A stretch of 64,000 nt of DNA from Phnomibacter ginsenosidimutans (GCF_009740285.1 NZ_CP046566.1:3200658-3264657), one strand, 5' to 3'; positions 26,719-36,047 are shown, counted from the first letter of the stretch. Notes: generated by a model from the letters alone, not told the origin. A program made the numbers and translations.

Positions 26719-28374
26719 CTACACAAAGGAGAAACAATCGCCATCGAAGAGGCCTTTGTCGCTCAGCTTGAGGTGCGGTATTACCAGCAGCGCCATAAAC
26801 GACAACGTCATAAACGGCGAAGCCAACGTAGAACCCAGCTCCTGCTTTACGAACTGATCGATGGCGGTGTATTTTTCAGCCACAGCATAACCATCTTCAT
26901 TGGTCATGAGCCCGGCAACCGGCAAGGCCAAAACATGTTGTTGACCATTGCCACAAGCAGCTACGCCACCTTGTGCTGCAATTACCAAATTCACAGCAGC
27001 ACTCAGGCTTTCATCATCCACACCTACTGCTACAATGTTGTGGCTATCGTGAGCTACACTACTGGCAATGGCACCCGCTTTGAGCCCAAAATTTCTGATG
27101 AATGATTTGGCAATGGGTGCCTGATGATACCGGTTGACAACCACAATTTTCAACAGGTCATTTGCAACAGATGCATGCATGGCGTCACCATGTACCGGAA
27201 AATCGGTGATAGGCAACGTCAACTTATTGGTGATGAGTTGTCCATCCAATGCTTCGATGGCATACACTTGCTCAAAGTTTTCTTCTTCACCCCATTTATG
27301 GAGTGGGTAAGAAAAGTCGGCAGCTGTTGTCGGAGCACAATCAAACTGATTGATGGCATGCCATGCACGTGGCTGAATATGCGAAACGCCATTGCTGGCC
27401 ACCAGTTCACCATTGATGTAGGTGGCTGCAACTTCAAATTGCTGCAGGTTTTTCAGTACGATAAAATCTGCCGGATCACCAGACTGCAATAAACCCACAT
27501 CAAGTTTATAGTGCTGCACCGGATTCACACAAGCTACTTGCAATACATGAAAAACATCTATGCCCAGTGCCACAGCTCTGGCGCACAGCTGATTGATATG
27601 ACCGAGCACCAAACTATCAGGATGTTTATCATCGCTGCAAAACATCATTTGGGCATACCACTCCGGCAACAGCGGAATGAGTGCATTAAAGTTTTTAGCA
27701 GCACTTCCTTCCCGAATCAAAATTTTCATGCCCCGCTGTAGTTTATCGAGGGCTTCTTCCAGTGTAAAACATTCATGATCGGTACTGATGCCGGCTTCAA
27801 TGTATTGCTGTGCCGCATCGCCACGGAGACCGGGTGCATGCCCGTCTACGGGTTTGCCCAACGCATGAGCGGCGGCTATTTTTTCCATCACTTCCGGGTC
27901 TTTGTGCAACACTCCCGGAAAGTTCATCATCTCACTCAGGTACTTTATTTCGGGGCGTTGCAATAGCGCCGACACATCTTTAGCATCGAGGGCAGCACCG
28001 GCGGTTTCAAAGATGGTGGCGGGTACACAGCTGGGGGCACCAAAGTTGAATTTGAAAGAAACAGTTTTCCCGTTATCAATCATGTATTCCACGCCTTCCA
28101 TGCCGCATACATTGGCTATTTCATGCGGGTCGCTGATGGTGGACACCGTGCCATGCACCACGGCCAGGCGGGCAAATTCTGACGGAATGAGCATGCTGCT
28201 TTCTACATGCACATGTGCATCTACAAAGCCTGGCGTAATAAAGGGAAGCGATGGAAGGATAGCATCGCCCAAGGACTCAATGCTGGCAATGCGGCCTTCA
28301 GCAATATGGATATGGGCTGGAAAAATAGAACGGCGGGCAATGTCCACCAGATTGCCGGTAACTGTTTGGTTCAT
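26719..28374 (-). CDS. ade: Adenine deaminase
   Basis: Deaminates adenine to hypoxanthine in purine salvage. The 551-residue amidohydrolase has the metal motif TPGFVDAHVHVESSML, the later VDGHAPGLRG and GISTDHECFTLEEA motifs and FCSDDKHPDSL, followed by the C-terminal Ade domain with AHDSHNIVAVG and GGVAACGNG. All metal ligands appear intact. The start at 28374 (MNQTVTGNLVD) lies upstream of a conserved N-terminal barrel strand; an extra 28 residues in the longer frame look spurious. It follows rpsG on the same strand but is separated by a terminator. Confidence 0.94.
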   Translation of the reverse strand: MNQTVTGNLVDIARRSIFPAHIHIAEGRIASIESLGDAILPSLPFITPGFVDAHVHVESSMLIPSEFARLAVVHGTVSTISDPHEIANVCGMEGVEYMIDNGKTVSFKFNFGAPSCVPATIFETAGAALDAKDVSALLQRPEIKYLSEMMNFPGVLHKDPEVMEKIAAAHALGKPVDGHAPGLRGDAAQQYIEAGISTDHECFTLEEALDKLQRGMKILIREGSAAKNFNALIPLLPEWYAQMMFCSDDKHPDSLVLGHINQLCARAVALGIDVFHVLQVACVNPVQHYKLDVGLLQSGDPADFIVLKNLQQFEVAATYINGELVASNGVSHIQPRAWHAINQFDCAPTTAADFSYPLHKWGEEENFEQVYAIEALDGQLITNKLTLPITDFPVHGDAMHASVANDLLKIVVVNRYHQAPIAKSFIRNFGLKAGAIASSVAHDSHNIVAVGVDDESLSAAVNLVIAAQGGVAACGNGQQHVLALPVAGLMTNEDGYAVAEKYTAIDQFVKQELGSTLASPFMTLSFMALLVIPHLKLSDKGLFDGDCFSFV

Positions 28375-28444
28375 GCTGCCAAGTTCTTGCAAAAGCAGCA
28401 GCCTACCAAAATACAAGAGCCTGCATTTGCCGATGTATAAATGC

Positions 28445-28472
28445 AAAAAATCCCGCACCCAAAGGGGCGGGA
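28445..28472 (-). terminator. Terminator after rpsG
   Basis: TCCCGC (28451-28456) pairs with GCGGGA (28467-28472). Read on the minus strand the stem is followed by six T, ending the rpsL-rpsG transcript before ade. Confidence 0.85.
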
Positions 28473-28516
28473 CCTTTTATTCACCTCTAAAAACCAATTT
28501 TAAAAGCGGAGGAAGG

Positions 28517-28984
28517 TTATACACGGAAGTGACTGAACGCCTTGTTGGCTTCGGCCATACGGTGTGTATCTTCTTTCTTTTTGAAGGCGGCGCCTTCACC
28601 TTTGCTGGCTGCTACGATTTCGTTAGCCAGTTTGTCGGCCATGCTGCGACCGTTACGCTCACGACTGTAGCGAACGAGCCACTTAATGCTCAGGCTAATT
28701 TTACGGTCGGGGCGAACTTCGGCAGGAATCTGGAAGGTAGCACCACCGATACGACGGCTGCGAACTTCGACAGCAGGAGTAACGTTGGTCAATGCTTTTT
28801 TCCAAATTTCATATCCGTCTTCACCGGTGATTTTGGCTACTTTTTCCAAAGAATCGTAGAAAATAGTCAGAGCGGTGCTCTTCTTACCTTCCCACATCAG
28901 GTTGTTGACAAAACGGGTAACCAGTTTGTCGTTGAATTTTGGATCTGGTGCCAGGGGCAACTTTTTGGCTTGCGCTTTCCTCAT
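28517..28984 (-). CDS. rpsG: 30S ribosomal protein S7
   Basis: Primary binder that organises the 16S 3' domain. The 155-residue protein starts [20 protein letters not shown] and contains the family core [40 protein letters not shown] and [18 protein letters not shown]. It lies 31 bases downstream of rpsL, in the same transcript. fusA, which usually follows rpsG, is absent here: a terminator and adenine deaminase follow instead. Confidence 0.97.
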   Translation of the reverse strand: MRKAQAKKLPLAPDPKFNDKLVTRFVNNLMWEGKKSTALTIFYDSLEKVAKITGEDGYEIWKKALTNVTPAVEVRSRRIGGATFQIPAEVRPDRKISLSIKWLVRYSRERNGRSMADKLANEIVAASKGEGAAFKKKEDTHRMAEANKAFSHFRV

Positions 28985-29015
28985 GATATATGATCAGTTG
29001 AAATCTTGATAGAAA

Positions 29016-29396
29016 TTATTTCTTAGCCTTCTCTTTCTTGGTACCATACTTAGAGCGGCTCTGCTTACGGTCTTTTACACCGGCAGTATCGAGGCTACCA
29101 CGAACGATGTGGTAACGTACACCTGGCAGGTCTTTTACACGACCACCGCGGATCAATACGATACTGTGCTCTTGCAGGTTGTGGCCTTCACCGGGGATGT
29201 AGGCAATCACTTCCACTTTGTTGGTCAAACGAACCTTCGCTACTTTACGAAGTGCGGAGTTTGGTTTCTTAGGCGTTGTTGTATATACACGGGTACAAAC
29301 ACCACGGCGCTGAGGGCATGCATCCAGTGCACGGCTCTTGCTCTTGGCTTTAATTACTTCTCTACCCTTGCGTACCAGTTGTTGAATAGTAGGCAT
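29016..29396 (-). CDS. rpsL: 30S ribosomal protein S12
   Basis: Decoding-centre protein. The 126-residue product has [13 protein letters not shown], then [19 protein letters not shown] and the [30 protein letters not shown] signatures. The Lys of TPKKPNS, a site of streptomycin-resistance changes, is wild type. The start is at 29396; an upstream ATG in the same frame would add a non-conserved stretch. First gene of the rpsL-rpsG unit. Confidence 0.97.
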   Translation of the reverse strand: MPTIQQLVRKGREVIKAKSKSRALDACPQRRGVCTRVYTTTPKKPNSALRKVAKVRLTNKVEVIAYIPGEGHNLQEHSIVLIRGGRVKDLPGVRYHIVRGSLDTAGVKDRKQSRSKYGTKKEKAKK

Positions 29397-29420
29397 TCGA
29401 TGCTTTTTAAAATTGGACGG

Positions 29421-29450
29421 CAAAGGTAAGTGTGGAGCAGTTAATTCCAA
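29421..29450 (-). promoter_or_regulatory. Promoter of rpsL-rpsG
   Basis: On the minus strand TTG (29450-29448) and TACCTTTG (29428-29421) are 19 bases apart. This matches the Bacteroidota sigma-ABfr consensus (TTG at -33, TAnnTTTG at -7). The start codon is 25 bases further on, so the leader is short. Confidence 0.7.
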
Positions 29451-29572
29451 AAAGAAAAACAAAGAAAAATGAGATTTTACTAAGATTAGGTACCTCCACG
29501 GTGGAAAAACCCCGCTATTCCCATGTTTTCCGACTGCATTGCTGCTTTGCCGGATGCAAAAGTCAGCATTTT

Positions 29573-30351
29573 TTACCAGTAAAAAAGTAGATACACAGTC
29601 ACCAATAGCAAATTACTGAGCCAGTTTACAGCATCGTTTGTCATCCATGCCCAGCCCCGCTGAGGCGATTTGGCCATGGCAAATGGTGGCTGGTCGCTCC
29701 AGCTACCGCCGGGCGAAGCGTATTTCGCCTGCGCCAAACTGCCTAATACGGAATCGAACAGCATCCCCGAAAAACCCAGGAAGGCGATGATTAAAATTTG
29801 AGACAATGATTCATCTGTTCCCAACCATGCAAGCCCGGCAATAGCACCGGCACCTATGGCCCCGCCCACAGTTCCCTGCCAGCTAACGCCGCCCGATACC
29901 CCGGCCGTCAGTTGTTGCCAACGAAGTATATCAACCACTTTACCACCTGCCCATTGGCCGATTTCGCTGCTCCAGGTATCGGCATTGCTCACGGCCAGCG
30001 AAATCCACGCTGCCCACAATAGTGATGAATGCCCCGTGGCGGCGTGTAGCAGCAGCAAAACAGCCGCTATACCGCCATTGGCTAACACTTGTACCCAATC
30101 TCTAGGCCGGCCCATTTTGGCATCGCTATGGTTGCTGCGGGGCAGTTTACCCAAAGCGGTGCCCGACACAAAAAGAACAACAACCCAACCGACAACCAGA
30201 GCCCACCCAGCCACCAAAAAATACAGCCCAGTAATGCCGCAGCCACAGCTCCGGAAAAACTGAGCCAACCTTTTTGATAAGCCAGCCATCCGGCCATGAC
30301 GCCTAGCAATAGGCCAGCCCAAATATTGTGTACATAATCCATCACAGGCAT
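29573..30351 (-). CDS. DUF92 integral membrane protein, frameshifted
   Basis: About 259 residues with six or more helices ([20 protein letters not shown] and [20 protein letters not shown] at the start; [20 protein letters not shown] late). The DUF92/TMEM19 signature [12 protein letters not shown] is intact. Plant relatives are phytyl-phosphate kinases, but bacterial function is unproven. The frame breaks at the A5 run 30170-30174: one extra base there joins LLFF to [10 protein letters not shown]. As given, the N-terminal part ends at 30082 and the C-terminal part is open from about 30322. Start at 30351 (MPVMDYVHN). Confidence 0.85.
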
Positions 30352-30503
30352 GCTACAATGCTACAGAAATATTTGGCGTAGCAGCTCACCCCACATTCCC
30401 TTTTGGTCCAGTTTCATGCAACAATCATTTCGCATTGCGGCAACGGGTTTCCTTTGCTTCAACTTTTTTTGCCACCCAATCGTATATAGTACAATTTTTT
30501 TAC

Positions 30504-31250
30504 ATGCAAGTATCACTCGACCAGTATAGAAACGAGATTATTGAACATCCACTGTATGCCCGGCTGCAAACCTTGGAAGACCTGCAGGTATTTGCCAGTC
30601 ACCATGTATTTGCCGTGTGGGATTTCATGAGTTTACTGAAATCATTGCAGCGCCAGCTCACCTGTGTAACCACGCCGTGGGTTCCCGTGGGTAGCGCCAA
30701 CACCCGATTTCTGATCAACGAAATTGTAACCGGAGAAGAAAGTGATGTAGACCAGCATGGCAACCGCTGCAGTCATTTTGAACTGTACCTGAAAGCCATG
30801 AAAGAACTGGGTGCAGACACTGCTCCTATTGAACAACTGGTGGCTGCCATACAATCTGGCAAGCCCATTGCAAAAGCCCTCGAGCAGGCCAACCTGCCCG
30901 AATCGGTACAGGCTTTTTGCAACTTCACTTTTACCTGCATTGCTCATGCACCCTTGCATGCTCAGGCTGCGGTGTTTACCTATGGCCGCGAAGACCTGAT
31001 ACCAGACATGTTCATGAGCCTGGTACGCCGTTTAAAAGAAGCCTATCCGCAGCAGCTGGAAACATTTACCTACTACCTCGAACGCCACATTGAGGTAGAT
31101 GGCGATCACCACAGCCAGCTGGCCATTCAAATGGTAAATGAGCTCTGCGGCAATGACCCCGCCAAACTGGAAGAAGCCACAGAGTTCGCCATTCAATCAT
31201 TGCAAATGCGGAAGCAATTGTGGGATGGCATTGTAGCAAACCTGAACTAA
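30504..31250 (+). CDS. DUF3050 family protein (haem-oxygenase-like fold)
   Basis: A 248-residue, mostly helical protein matching DUF3050: [54 protein letters not shown], then [20 protein letters not shown]. Conserved His and Glu residues in these segments could bind metal; the family has a haem-oxygenase-like helical bundle, related to di-iron oxygenases/oxidases (HDO), but no reaction is established. Start at 30504 (MQVSLDQY). Single gene with its own terminator. Confidence 0.88.
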   Translation: MQVSLDQYRNEIIEHPLYARLQTLEDLQVFASHHVFAVWDFMSLLKSLQRQLTCVTTPWVPVGSANTRFLINEIVTGEESDVDQHGNRCSHFELYLKAMKELGADTAPIEQLVAAIQSGKPIAKALEQANLPESVQAFCNFTFTCIAHAPLHAQAAVFTYGREDLIPDMFMSLVRRLKEAYPQQLETFTYYLERHIEVDGDHHSQLAIQMVNELCGNDPAKLEEATEFAIQSLQMRKQLWDGIVANLN

Positions 31251-31267
31251 AAAATGAATTCATAAAA

Positions 31268-31305
31268 AAAGAAAAGACGTCCCTGATGAGACGTCTTTTC
31301 TTTTT
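31268..31305. terminator. Terminator between DUF3050 gene and ilvE
   Basis: AAAGAAAAGACGT (31268-31280) pairs with ACGTCTTTTCTTT (31291-31303) around a 10-base loop, with a T-run after it. Confidence 0.88.
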
Positions 31306-31371
31306 ATCCGAATGGGTGAAATGATGCCCTGAACATCATTGCACATTATCACATTTTGTCATTGACAATTC

Positions 31372-32436
31372 TTACACACCCAACATCCAGCCATGAGTGT
31401 CGGCTTCGTGGCCGTAGCGGATGGCGTTGAGTTTGTTGAGCACAGCACTTGCCACAGGAGCATCTTCCGGATTAAAGAACATGTCGGTTTCTTTATAGCG
31501 CAGCTCTTTAATCTGGCTGATGGTAGCAGCTGTACCGGCACCAAACACTTCTGTGAGCTGGCCTGCCTGATAGGCTTCCAGTAATTCTTCAATGGCGATG
31601 GGGCGTTCTTCTACTTCGACTCCCATTTCTTTCAGCACGGTGATAACGCTGTTGCGGGTTACACCGGCCAAAATGGTACCTGCTTCCAGGCTTGGGGTAA
31701 GTGCTTTACCATTGACAATAAAAAACACATTCATTACGCCAATTTCCTGCACATAGCGGTGCTCCAGTGCGTCGGTCCACAGCACCTGGTCGTAGCCTTT
31801 GGCACGGGCTTTAGCTGTAGGATACATAGAAGCCGCGTAGTTGCCGGCTGTTTTGGCATAGCCTACGCCACCGGGTACTGCACGTACAAAATGTTCTTCC
31901 ACATATATCCGCATAGGGGCGGTAAAGTAGGGCCCGGTGGGGCTCAAAATGATGATGAACGTATACTTTTCCGAAGGGCGAACACCAATGGCATCGTCGC
32001 TGGCAAACATGAACGGGCGGATGTACAAGGCATGATCAGGGTACTGAGGCACCCATGCTTTATCAATCTCAATCAGCTGGCGCATGCCTTCAATGAAAAT
32101 TTCTTCCGGCACGGTGGGCATTTGCATTCTTTCGGCGCTGATGTTGAAGCGGTGAAAGTTGTCCATGGGACGAAAAATGGCCACTTCGCCACCCGGGGTC
32201 GGATAGGCTTTGATACCTTCAAAAATGGACTGACCATAATGCAGGGCTGCGTTGCTGGGGTCGATGGTAATAGACTGGTATGGTTTGATTTCGGGCTGTT
32301 GCCAGCTACCATTTTCATATTGTACAATGAACATGTGGTCGGTAAACATCCGGCCAAAAGGGATTTTTTCGAGGCTTACACCTTCGAGTTTGCTTTTCTC
32401 TGCAAGGGTTACTTTTACATCTAATGCTGCAATCAT
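31372..32436 (-). CDS. ilvE: Branched-chain amino acid aminotransferase
   Basis: PLP fold-type IV enzyme for the last step of Leu, Ile and Val synthesis (and first step of breakdown). The 354-residue protein has ALHYGQSIFEGIKAYPTPGG, YIRPFMFASDDAIGV, the PLP lysine in GYAKTAGNYAASM and EVFGAGTAATISQI. Length fits the longer eukaryote/Bacteroidota BCAT form. Divergent from the psi-like protein gene by about 50 bases. Confidence 0.94.
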   Translation of the reverse strand: MIAALDVKVTLAEKSKLEGVSLEKIPFGRMFTDHMFIVQYENGSWQQPEIKPYQSITIDPSNAALHYGQSIFEGIKAYPTPGGEVAIFRPMDNFHRFNISAERMQMPTVPEEIFIEGMRQLIEIDKAWVPQYPDHALYIRPFMFASDDAIGVRPSEKYTFIIILSPTGPYFTAPMRIYVEEHFVRAVPGGVGYAKTAGNYAASMYPTAKARAKGYDQVLWTDALEHRYVQEIGVMNVFFIVNGKALTPSLEAGTILAGVTRNSVITVLKEMGVEVEERPIAIEELLEAYQAGQLTEVFGAGTAATISQIKELRYKETDMFFNPEDAPVASAVLNKLNAIRYGHEADTHGWMLGV

Positions 32437-32488
32437 CTTTCAGCGTTTATTTTTGGCAAAGAAACAAAATGCCTACCAACCAGCCGTC

Positions 32489-33190
32489 ATGAGTGAGTCA
32501 AAGAGTGAATTTCAAGCCATCCGATTGCCAGATATGATTCTGGCCGACATGTTTGGTCAGCACCTGGTTTCGATAGAAGGCGACTACCAGCCCGTAGCCC
32601 GTGCCAGCGCAGCCGCCGCAGTAGCACCACCGCCTGCCGCCCCCGCACAAAAGCCTGTGATGCCTGTGCCGCCTGCACCAGCAGCCGCTCCAGCACCCGA
32701 GGAGCCCAAACCTGCTCCTGTGGCCCTGCCAACGCCTGTTGCTGAGCCGGAGCCAGCCCCCGTTGAGGTTGCACCCGCATCATTATCATTGCCGCCTCAT
32801 GCCGTGCTGGGCAATTTTAAGCAGCAGGTATTGCTGATACTGAACGAGCCAAATGCCGTGCATTGCAAAGACGCAGACCTGGAGTTTTTGCAAAAAGTAA
32901 TTGCCTCTGTAAAACTGAGCATGGATCATATTGCCATCCTCAACACCCATGGCAAACAGGTAACCTACCCCGAACTAAAAGCGCAGCTGCCCGCCAAAGT
33001 GGCCCTGTATTTTGGAGTGGAGCCCGTGAGCATAGGTGTACCCATGCGTATCCCCTATTTTCAGGTGCAGCCATGGGATGATTGCCGCTTTTTGTATGCG
33101 CCTTCACTGGCAGACATCAATGGCAACAGCCCCGCACAGGTAGAACTGAAAAAACAATTGTGGATGGCGCTGAAAAAGATTTTCGGGTAA
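32489..33190 (+). CDS. Pro/Ala-linker protein with HolD (psi)-like C-terminal domain
   Basis: A 233-residue protein in three parts: an N-terminal segment (FQAIRLPDMILADMFGQHLV), a 60-residue Pro/Ala/Glu linker (residues 37-105) and a C-terminal domain (LGNFKQQVLLILNEP, AKVALYFGVEP, FLYAPSLADINGNSPAQVEL, KKQLWMALKKIFG). The C-terminal order of a predicted interaction strand, a 'fLyapsLadi' motif and a final basic helix resembles DNA polymerase III psi, which bridges SSB and the clamp loader. I infer this only from pattern; no annotation is certain. Start at 32489 (MSESKSEF). Confidence 0.55.
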   Translation: MSESKSEFQAIRLPDMILADMFGQHLVSIEGDYQPVARASAAAAVAPPPAAPAQKPVMPVPPAPAAAPAPEEPKPAPVALPTPVAEPEPAPVEVAPASLSLPPHAVLGNFKQQVLLILNEPNAVHCKDADLEFLQKVIASVKLSMDHIAILNTHGKQVTYPELKAQLPAKVALYFGVEPVSIGVPMRIPYFQVQPWDDCRFLYAPSLADINGNSPAQVELKKQLWMALKKIFG

Positions 33191-33296
33191 GGGTTGGAAA
33201 GACTTTTCCATGAACATAAACCTGCAAACGTTACATCCATCACTGTTTCCTTCGTATATAGATTTTCAAAGACCTTTTATAGAACCAACCGTTTTC

Positions 33297-33872
33297 ATGC
33301 AACTCATTTTCGCCACCAACAATGCCCATAAAGTAGCCGAAATACAACAGGCCATTCCCTTTGGTATACAAGTGCTTTCGCTGAAGGAAGCAGGCATTGT
33401 GCAAGACATTCCGGAACCGTACGACACACTCGAGGGCAATGCCAGCGAAAAGTCGGGGGTGATACTGGCCCTTACGGGAAAAGATTGTTTTAGCGAAGAC
33501 ACCGGACTGGAAGTTGACGCACTGCATGGTGCACCCGGCGTACGCAGTGCCCGCTATGCCGGCGAAAAAGCCAGCTTTGCCGATAATGTAGCGCTGCTTT
33601 TGCAAAACCTGCAAGGCGAAGCCAACAGAAAAGCCCGATTTCGTACGGTTATTTCTCTCCGCTGGAAAGGCGAAGAACATTTGTTTGAAGGCATTTGTGA
33701 AGGACAAATCACTACAGCAGTGCAAGGCTCTGGCGGCTTTGGTTACGACCCTGTATTTGTGCCCGATGGTGAAACCCGCAGCTTTGCACAAATGACCTTA
33801 GAAGAAAAAAACCAGTACAGCCACCGGGCAAAAGCCGTGGCCAAATTGTTCGAATTTTTAGCTCATCAGTAA
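33297..33872 (+). CDS. rdgB: Non-canonical purine NTP pyrophosphatase (RdgB/HAM1)
   Basis: Hydrolyses dITP, XTP and other damaged purine NTPs to keep them out of DNA. The 191-residue protein begins LIFATNNAHKVAEIQQAI, then has the catalytic FSEDTGLEVDALHGAPGVRS and the substrate-binding GSGGFGYDPVF and SHRAKA motifs. The start at 33297 (MQLIFATNN) is set by the family. It is followed 9 bases later by the thioesterase gene, likely co-transcribed. Confidence 0.95.
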   Translation: MQLIFATNNAHKVAEIQQAIPFGIQVLSLKEAGIVQDIPEPYDTLEGNASEKSGVILALTGKDCFSEDTGLEVDALHGAPGVRSARYAGEKASFADNVALLLQNLQGEANRKARFRTVISLRWKGEEHLFEGICEGQITTAVQGSGGFGYDPVFVPDGETRSFAQMTLEEKNQYSHRAKAVAKLFEFLAHQ

Positions 33873-33881
33873 TTGTCTGTT

Positions 33882-34313
33882 ATGCCCCGTATTAAAATTC
33901 CGCAACTGAGCCACTACCCTTTTAGTGTTGATATACCCGTTCGCATCAGCGACCTCAATTATGCCGACCACGTAGGCAACGATTCTTTCTTGTCCATCAT
34001 GCATGATGCAAGGATGTTGTACCTGATGTCGAGAGGTTATTCGGAAATGAATGTGGAAGGGTTTGGCTTGATTATGGCGGATGCCGGCGTGGAATACAAG
34101 GCGCAATTGAAATACGGCGATGTGGTAAAAGTAGAGGTTGGGCTCGACGATTTCAGTAGTGTTGGCTTTGATGTGTATTACCGGCTTACGGTACAGCGCA
34201 ATGGCCAGCACAAGATTGCTGCACTGGGCAAAACAGGCATGGTGCTGTTTGATTTTCAGGCACAAAAAATGACCCCCATTTCTGATGAACTGAAGGCCAG
34301 ATTGATTGGTTAA
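33882..34313 (+). CDS. Thioesterase family protein (hotdog fold)
   Basis: A 143-residue 4HBT-type protein: PVRISDLNYADHVGNDSFLS (the Asp/Asn/His region where 4-hydroxybenzoyl-CoA thioesterases hold their catalytic Asp), LSIMHDARMLYL, then ADAGVEYKAQLKYGDVVKVE. It probably hydrolyses an acyl-CoA thioester. The ATG at 33882 is used; the in-frame TTG at 33873 is less likely. It lies directly after rdgB. Confidence 0.88.
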   Translation: MPRIKIPQLSHYPFSVDIPVRISDLNYADHVGNDSFLSIMHDARMLYLMSRGYSEMNVEGFGLIMADAGVEYKAQLKYGDVVKVEVGLDDFSSVGFDVYYRLTVQRNGQHKIAALGKTGMVLFDFQAQKMTPISDELKARLIG

Positions 34314-34319
34314 TCATTG

Positions 34320-34376
34320 CCTTTGTTGGTCGCCGACCAACAAAGGGGTGAACGCTGTTGATCAGCGACCAACAGT
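34320..34376. repeat. Paired GTTGGTC palindromes
   Basis: Two neighbouring palindromes. The first (34320-34346) has perfect 12-base arms CCTTTGTTGGTC/GACCAACAAAGG around a GCC loop. The second (about 34354-34374) has CTGTTGATC/GACCAACAG with one mismatch. Neither ends in a T-run. They share the GTTGGTC/GACCAAC theme and fill the gap between two convergent genes. Confidence 0.7.
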
Positions 34377-34402
34377 GGCGGAATCATTTTTACATCCGTC
34401 AC

Positions 34403-35140
34403 TTATACTTCATTCCAGATGCGCCAGGCAGCTTCTGCCTGACCTACCAGCATGTCGTAGCCATTTTTGGTAGCAGCACCACGAATGGCACCTTCTTTCA
34501 TAAACTGTGTTTGCTCTGGGTTGTACACCAAATCGTATAACAGATGATTTGAACCCACCGCATCGTAAGGAATCAACGGCCGCTCCAGCACATTGGGATA
34601 GGTACCCAACGGTGTTGTATTGATGATGAGCGAATGACTGCTTACCATATCTGCTGTGAGGCCATCGTAGGTAAGTGTAGAACCATCGTGCAGTTTGCGA
34701 CTCACCACTTCGTAAGCAATCCCCAATTTGCTCAGCACATACATCACGGCTTTGGATGCACCACCATTACCTAGCACCAATGCCTTGGTATGCTGCGGTT
34801 GCAGCAAGGGCCGCAAACTATTTTCAAACCCGATGTAATCTGTGTTAAAACCCTCGAGCCTGCCCTGCCGTATGCGAATGCAATTGCAAGCCTGCAAGGC
34901 AGCGGGCAATCCACTGGTATCGTGCAGGTATGGCAGCACGTCTTGTTTATACGGAATGGTTACGTTCAACCCTTCCAGCTCCGGATGGTTTTGCAACAAC
35001 TCGGGTAGCTTGCCGATATTGGCAATGGGAAACAGCTCGTAGCGACAATCTGTTCTCCTTTCTACTTCAAACTTGTGGGTGAAATAGTTTTTGGAGAAAG
35101 AATGTGACAACGGATAACCAATCAGGCCAAACAGTCGCAT
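34403..35140 (-). CDS. aroE: Shikimate dehydrogenase
   Basis: NADPH-dependent reduction of 3-dehydroshikimate. The 245-residue enzyme has FGLIGYPLSHSFSKNYFTHK (substrate site Ser residues), GLNVTIPYKQDV (catalytic Lys), GFNTDYIGF and the nucleotide site VLGNGGASKAVMYVL, then NTTPLGTYP and a final YDMLVGQAEAAWRIW. It is shorter than E. coli AroE, as is usual in Bacteroidota. Its start codon overlaps the stop of the upstream gene (ATGA), so the two are translationally coupled. Confidence 0.95.
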   Translation of the reverse strand: MRLFGLIGYPLSHSFSKNYFTHKFEVERRTDCRYELFPIANIGKLPELLQNHPELEGLNVTIPYKQDVLPYLHDTSGLPAALQACNCIRIRQGRLEGFNTDYIGFENSLRPLLQPQHTKALVLGNGGASKAVMYVLSKLGIAYEVVSRKLHDGSTLTYDGLTADMVSSHSLIINTTPLGTYPNVLERPLIPYDAVGSNHLLYDLVYNPEQTQFMKEGAIRGAATKNGYDMLVGQAEAAWRIWNEV

Positions 35141-35910
35141 CAGGCTTGTTCCTTATCGAGGTACAGGTGGAAAGTATCGCCACGCAAGCCAATGCGCATG
35201 GCCTCCAAGGGAATGACTTCGTTGGGGGCAATGTTGCCCAGGTTGACGTTGCAACCCAGCAACTCCAGGAAGTATAATTGCTGAGCTTTTTGCGGCGCTT
35301 CCCAAATGATTTTTTCGCCGGGAATCTGGGTGAGAATTTCCTGCACCAGGCCTTCCCGCACTTCGCCGCTACCGCGGTAGATACCTACGTTACCTGCTTC
35401 ACGGGCTTCAGCAATTACGTAGCTGCTACCGGCTTCCAGTTCAGCTTTCATTAGTTCAATCCACTTGTAGGGAGGAATGATATGTGCCGCATCTTTACTA
35501 CCCACTTCGCTCAGTACTTTGGCATGTTGGGTCAGCTTTTCAATGTAGCCGCATTTTTCGGCGTGGGGTATGGTTATGCTACCGTCGGATACTTCAATCC
35601 AATCGATACCGTAGTCTTTACAAATAGCAATGTAATCGTCGAACTGATTGCGGATGGCAAAGGCTTCAAACAGTGTACCGCCAAAATAAATAGGCACGTT
35701 CAACGCCTTATAGGTTTCAATTTTTTTGCGCAAATCGGGTGTAACCATCGAAGTACCAAAACCCAGTTTCACAACATCCACATGCGGATGCGCCACACTC
35801 ATAAAATTCTTCACTTCTTCAATACTCAGGCCTTTGTCCATCACCATGGTAATACCAGCGGTGCGGGGTTTCTGATTCCTGTCGGGCATTTGTGAAAGGG
35901 CAAAATTCAT
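35140..35910 (-). CDS. Phosphosulfolactate synthase (ComA family)
   Basis: Adds sulfite to phosphoenolpyruvate to give phosphosulfolactate. The 256-residue TIM-barrel protein has KPRTAGITMVMDKGLSIEEV, VDVVKLGFGTSMV, the family KYKALNVPIYFGGTLFEA-like ETYKALNVPIYFGGTLFEAF, WIEVSDGSITIP and EAREAGNVGIYRGSGEVREG. In methanogens it starts coenzyme M synthesis; in Bacteroidota a role in sulfolactate/cysteate supply for sulfonolipids is plausible but inferred. Start at 35910 (MNFALSQMP). It is in an operon with aroE through a 1-base overlap. Confidence 0.9.
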   Translation of the reverse strand: MNFALSQMPDRNQKPRTAGITMVMDKGLSIEEVKNFMSVAHPHVDVVKLGFGTSMVTPDLRKKIETYKALNVPIYFGGTLFEAFAIRNQFDDYIAICKDYGIDWIEVSDGSITIPHAEKCGYIEKLTQHAKVLSEVGSKDAAHIIPPYKWIELMKAELEAGSSYVIAEAREAGNVGIYRGSGEVREGLVQEILTQIPGEKIIWEAPQKAQQLYFLELLGCNVNLGNIAPNEVIPLEAMRIGLRGDTFHLYLDKEQA

Positions 35911-36047
35911 AACGTCATTTTTTTGTTTGAACGGCTGCAAACCTAAGTGAAAATCAGGCAGTAGCAGCATGACAATCATCAGGCTTTATACACACAAAAA
36001 ATGGCCGCTACGCATAGTAGCAGGCCATTGGTTGATTTTATCCGTAC

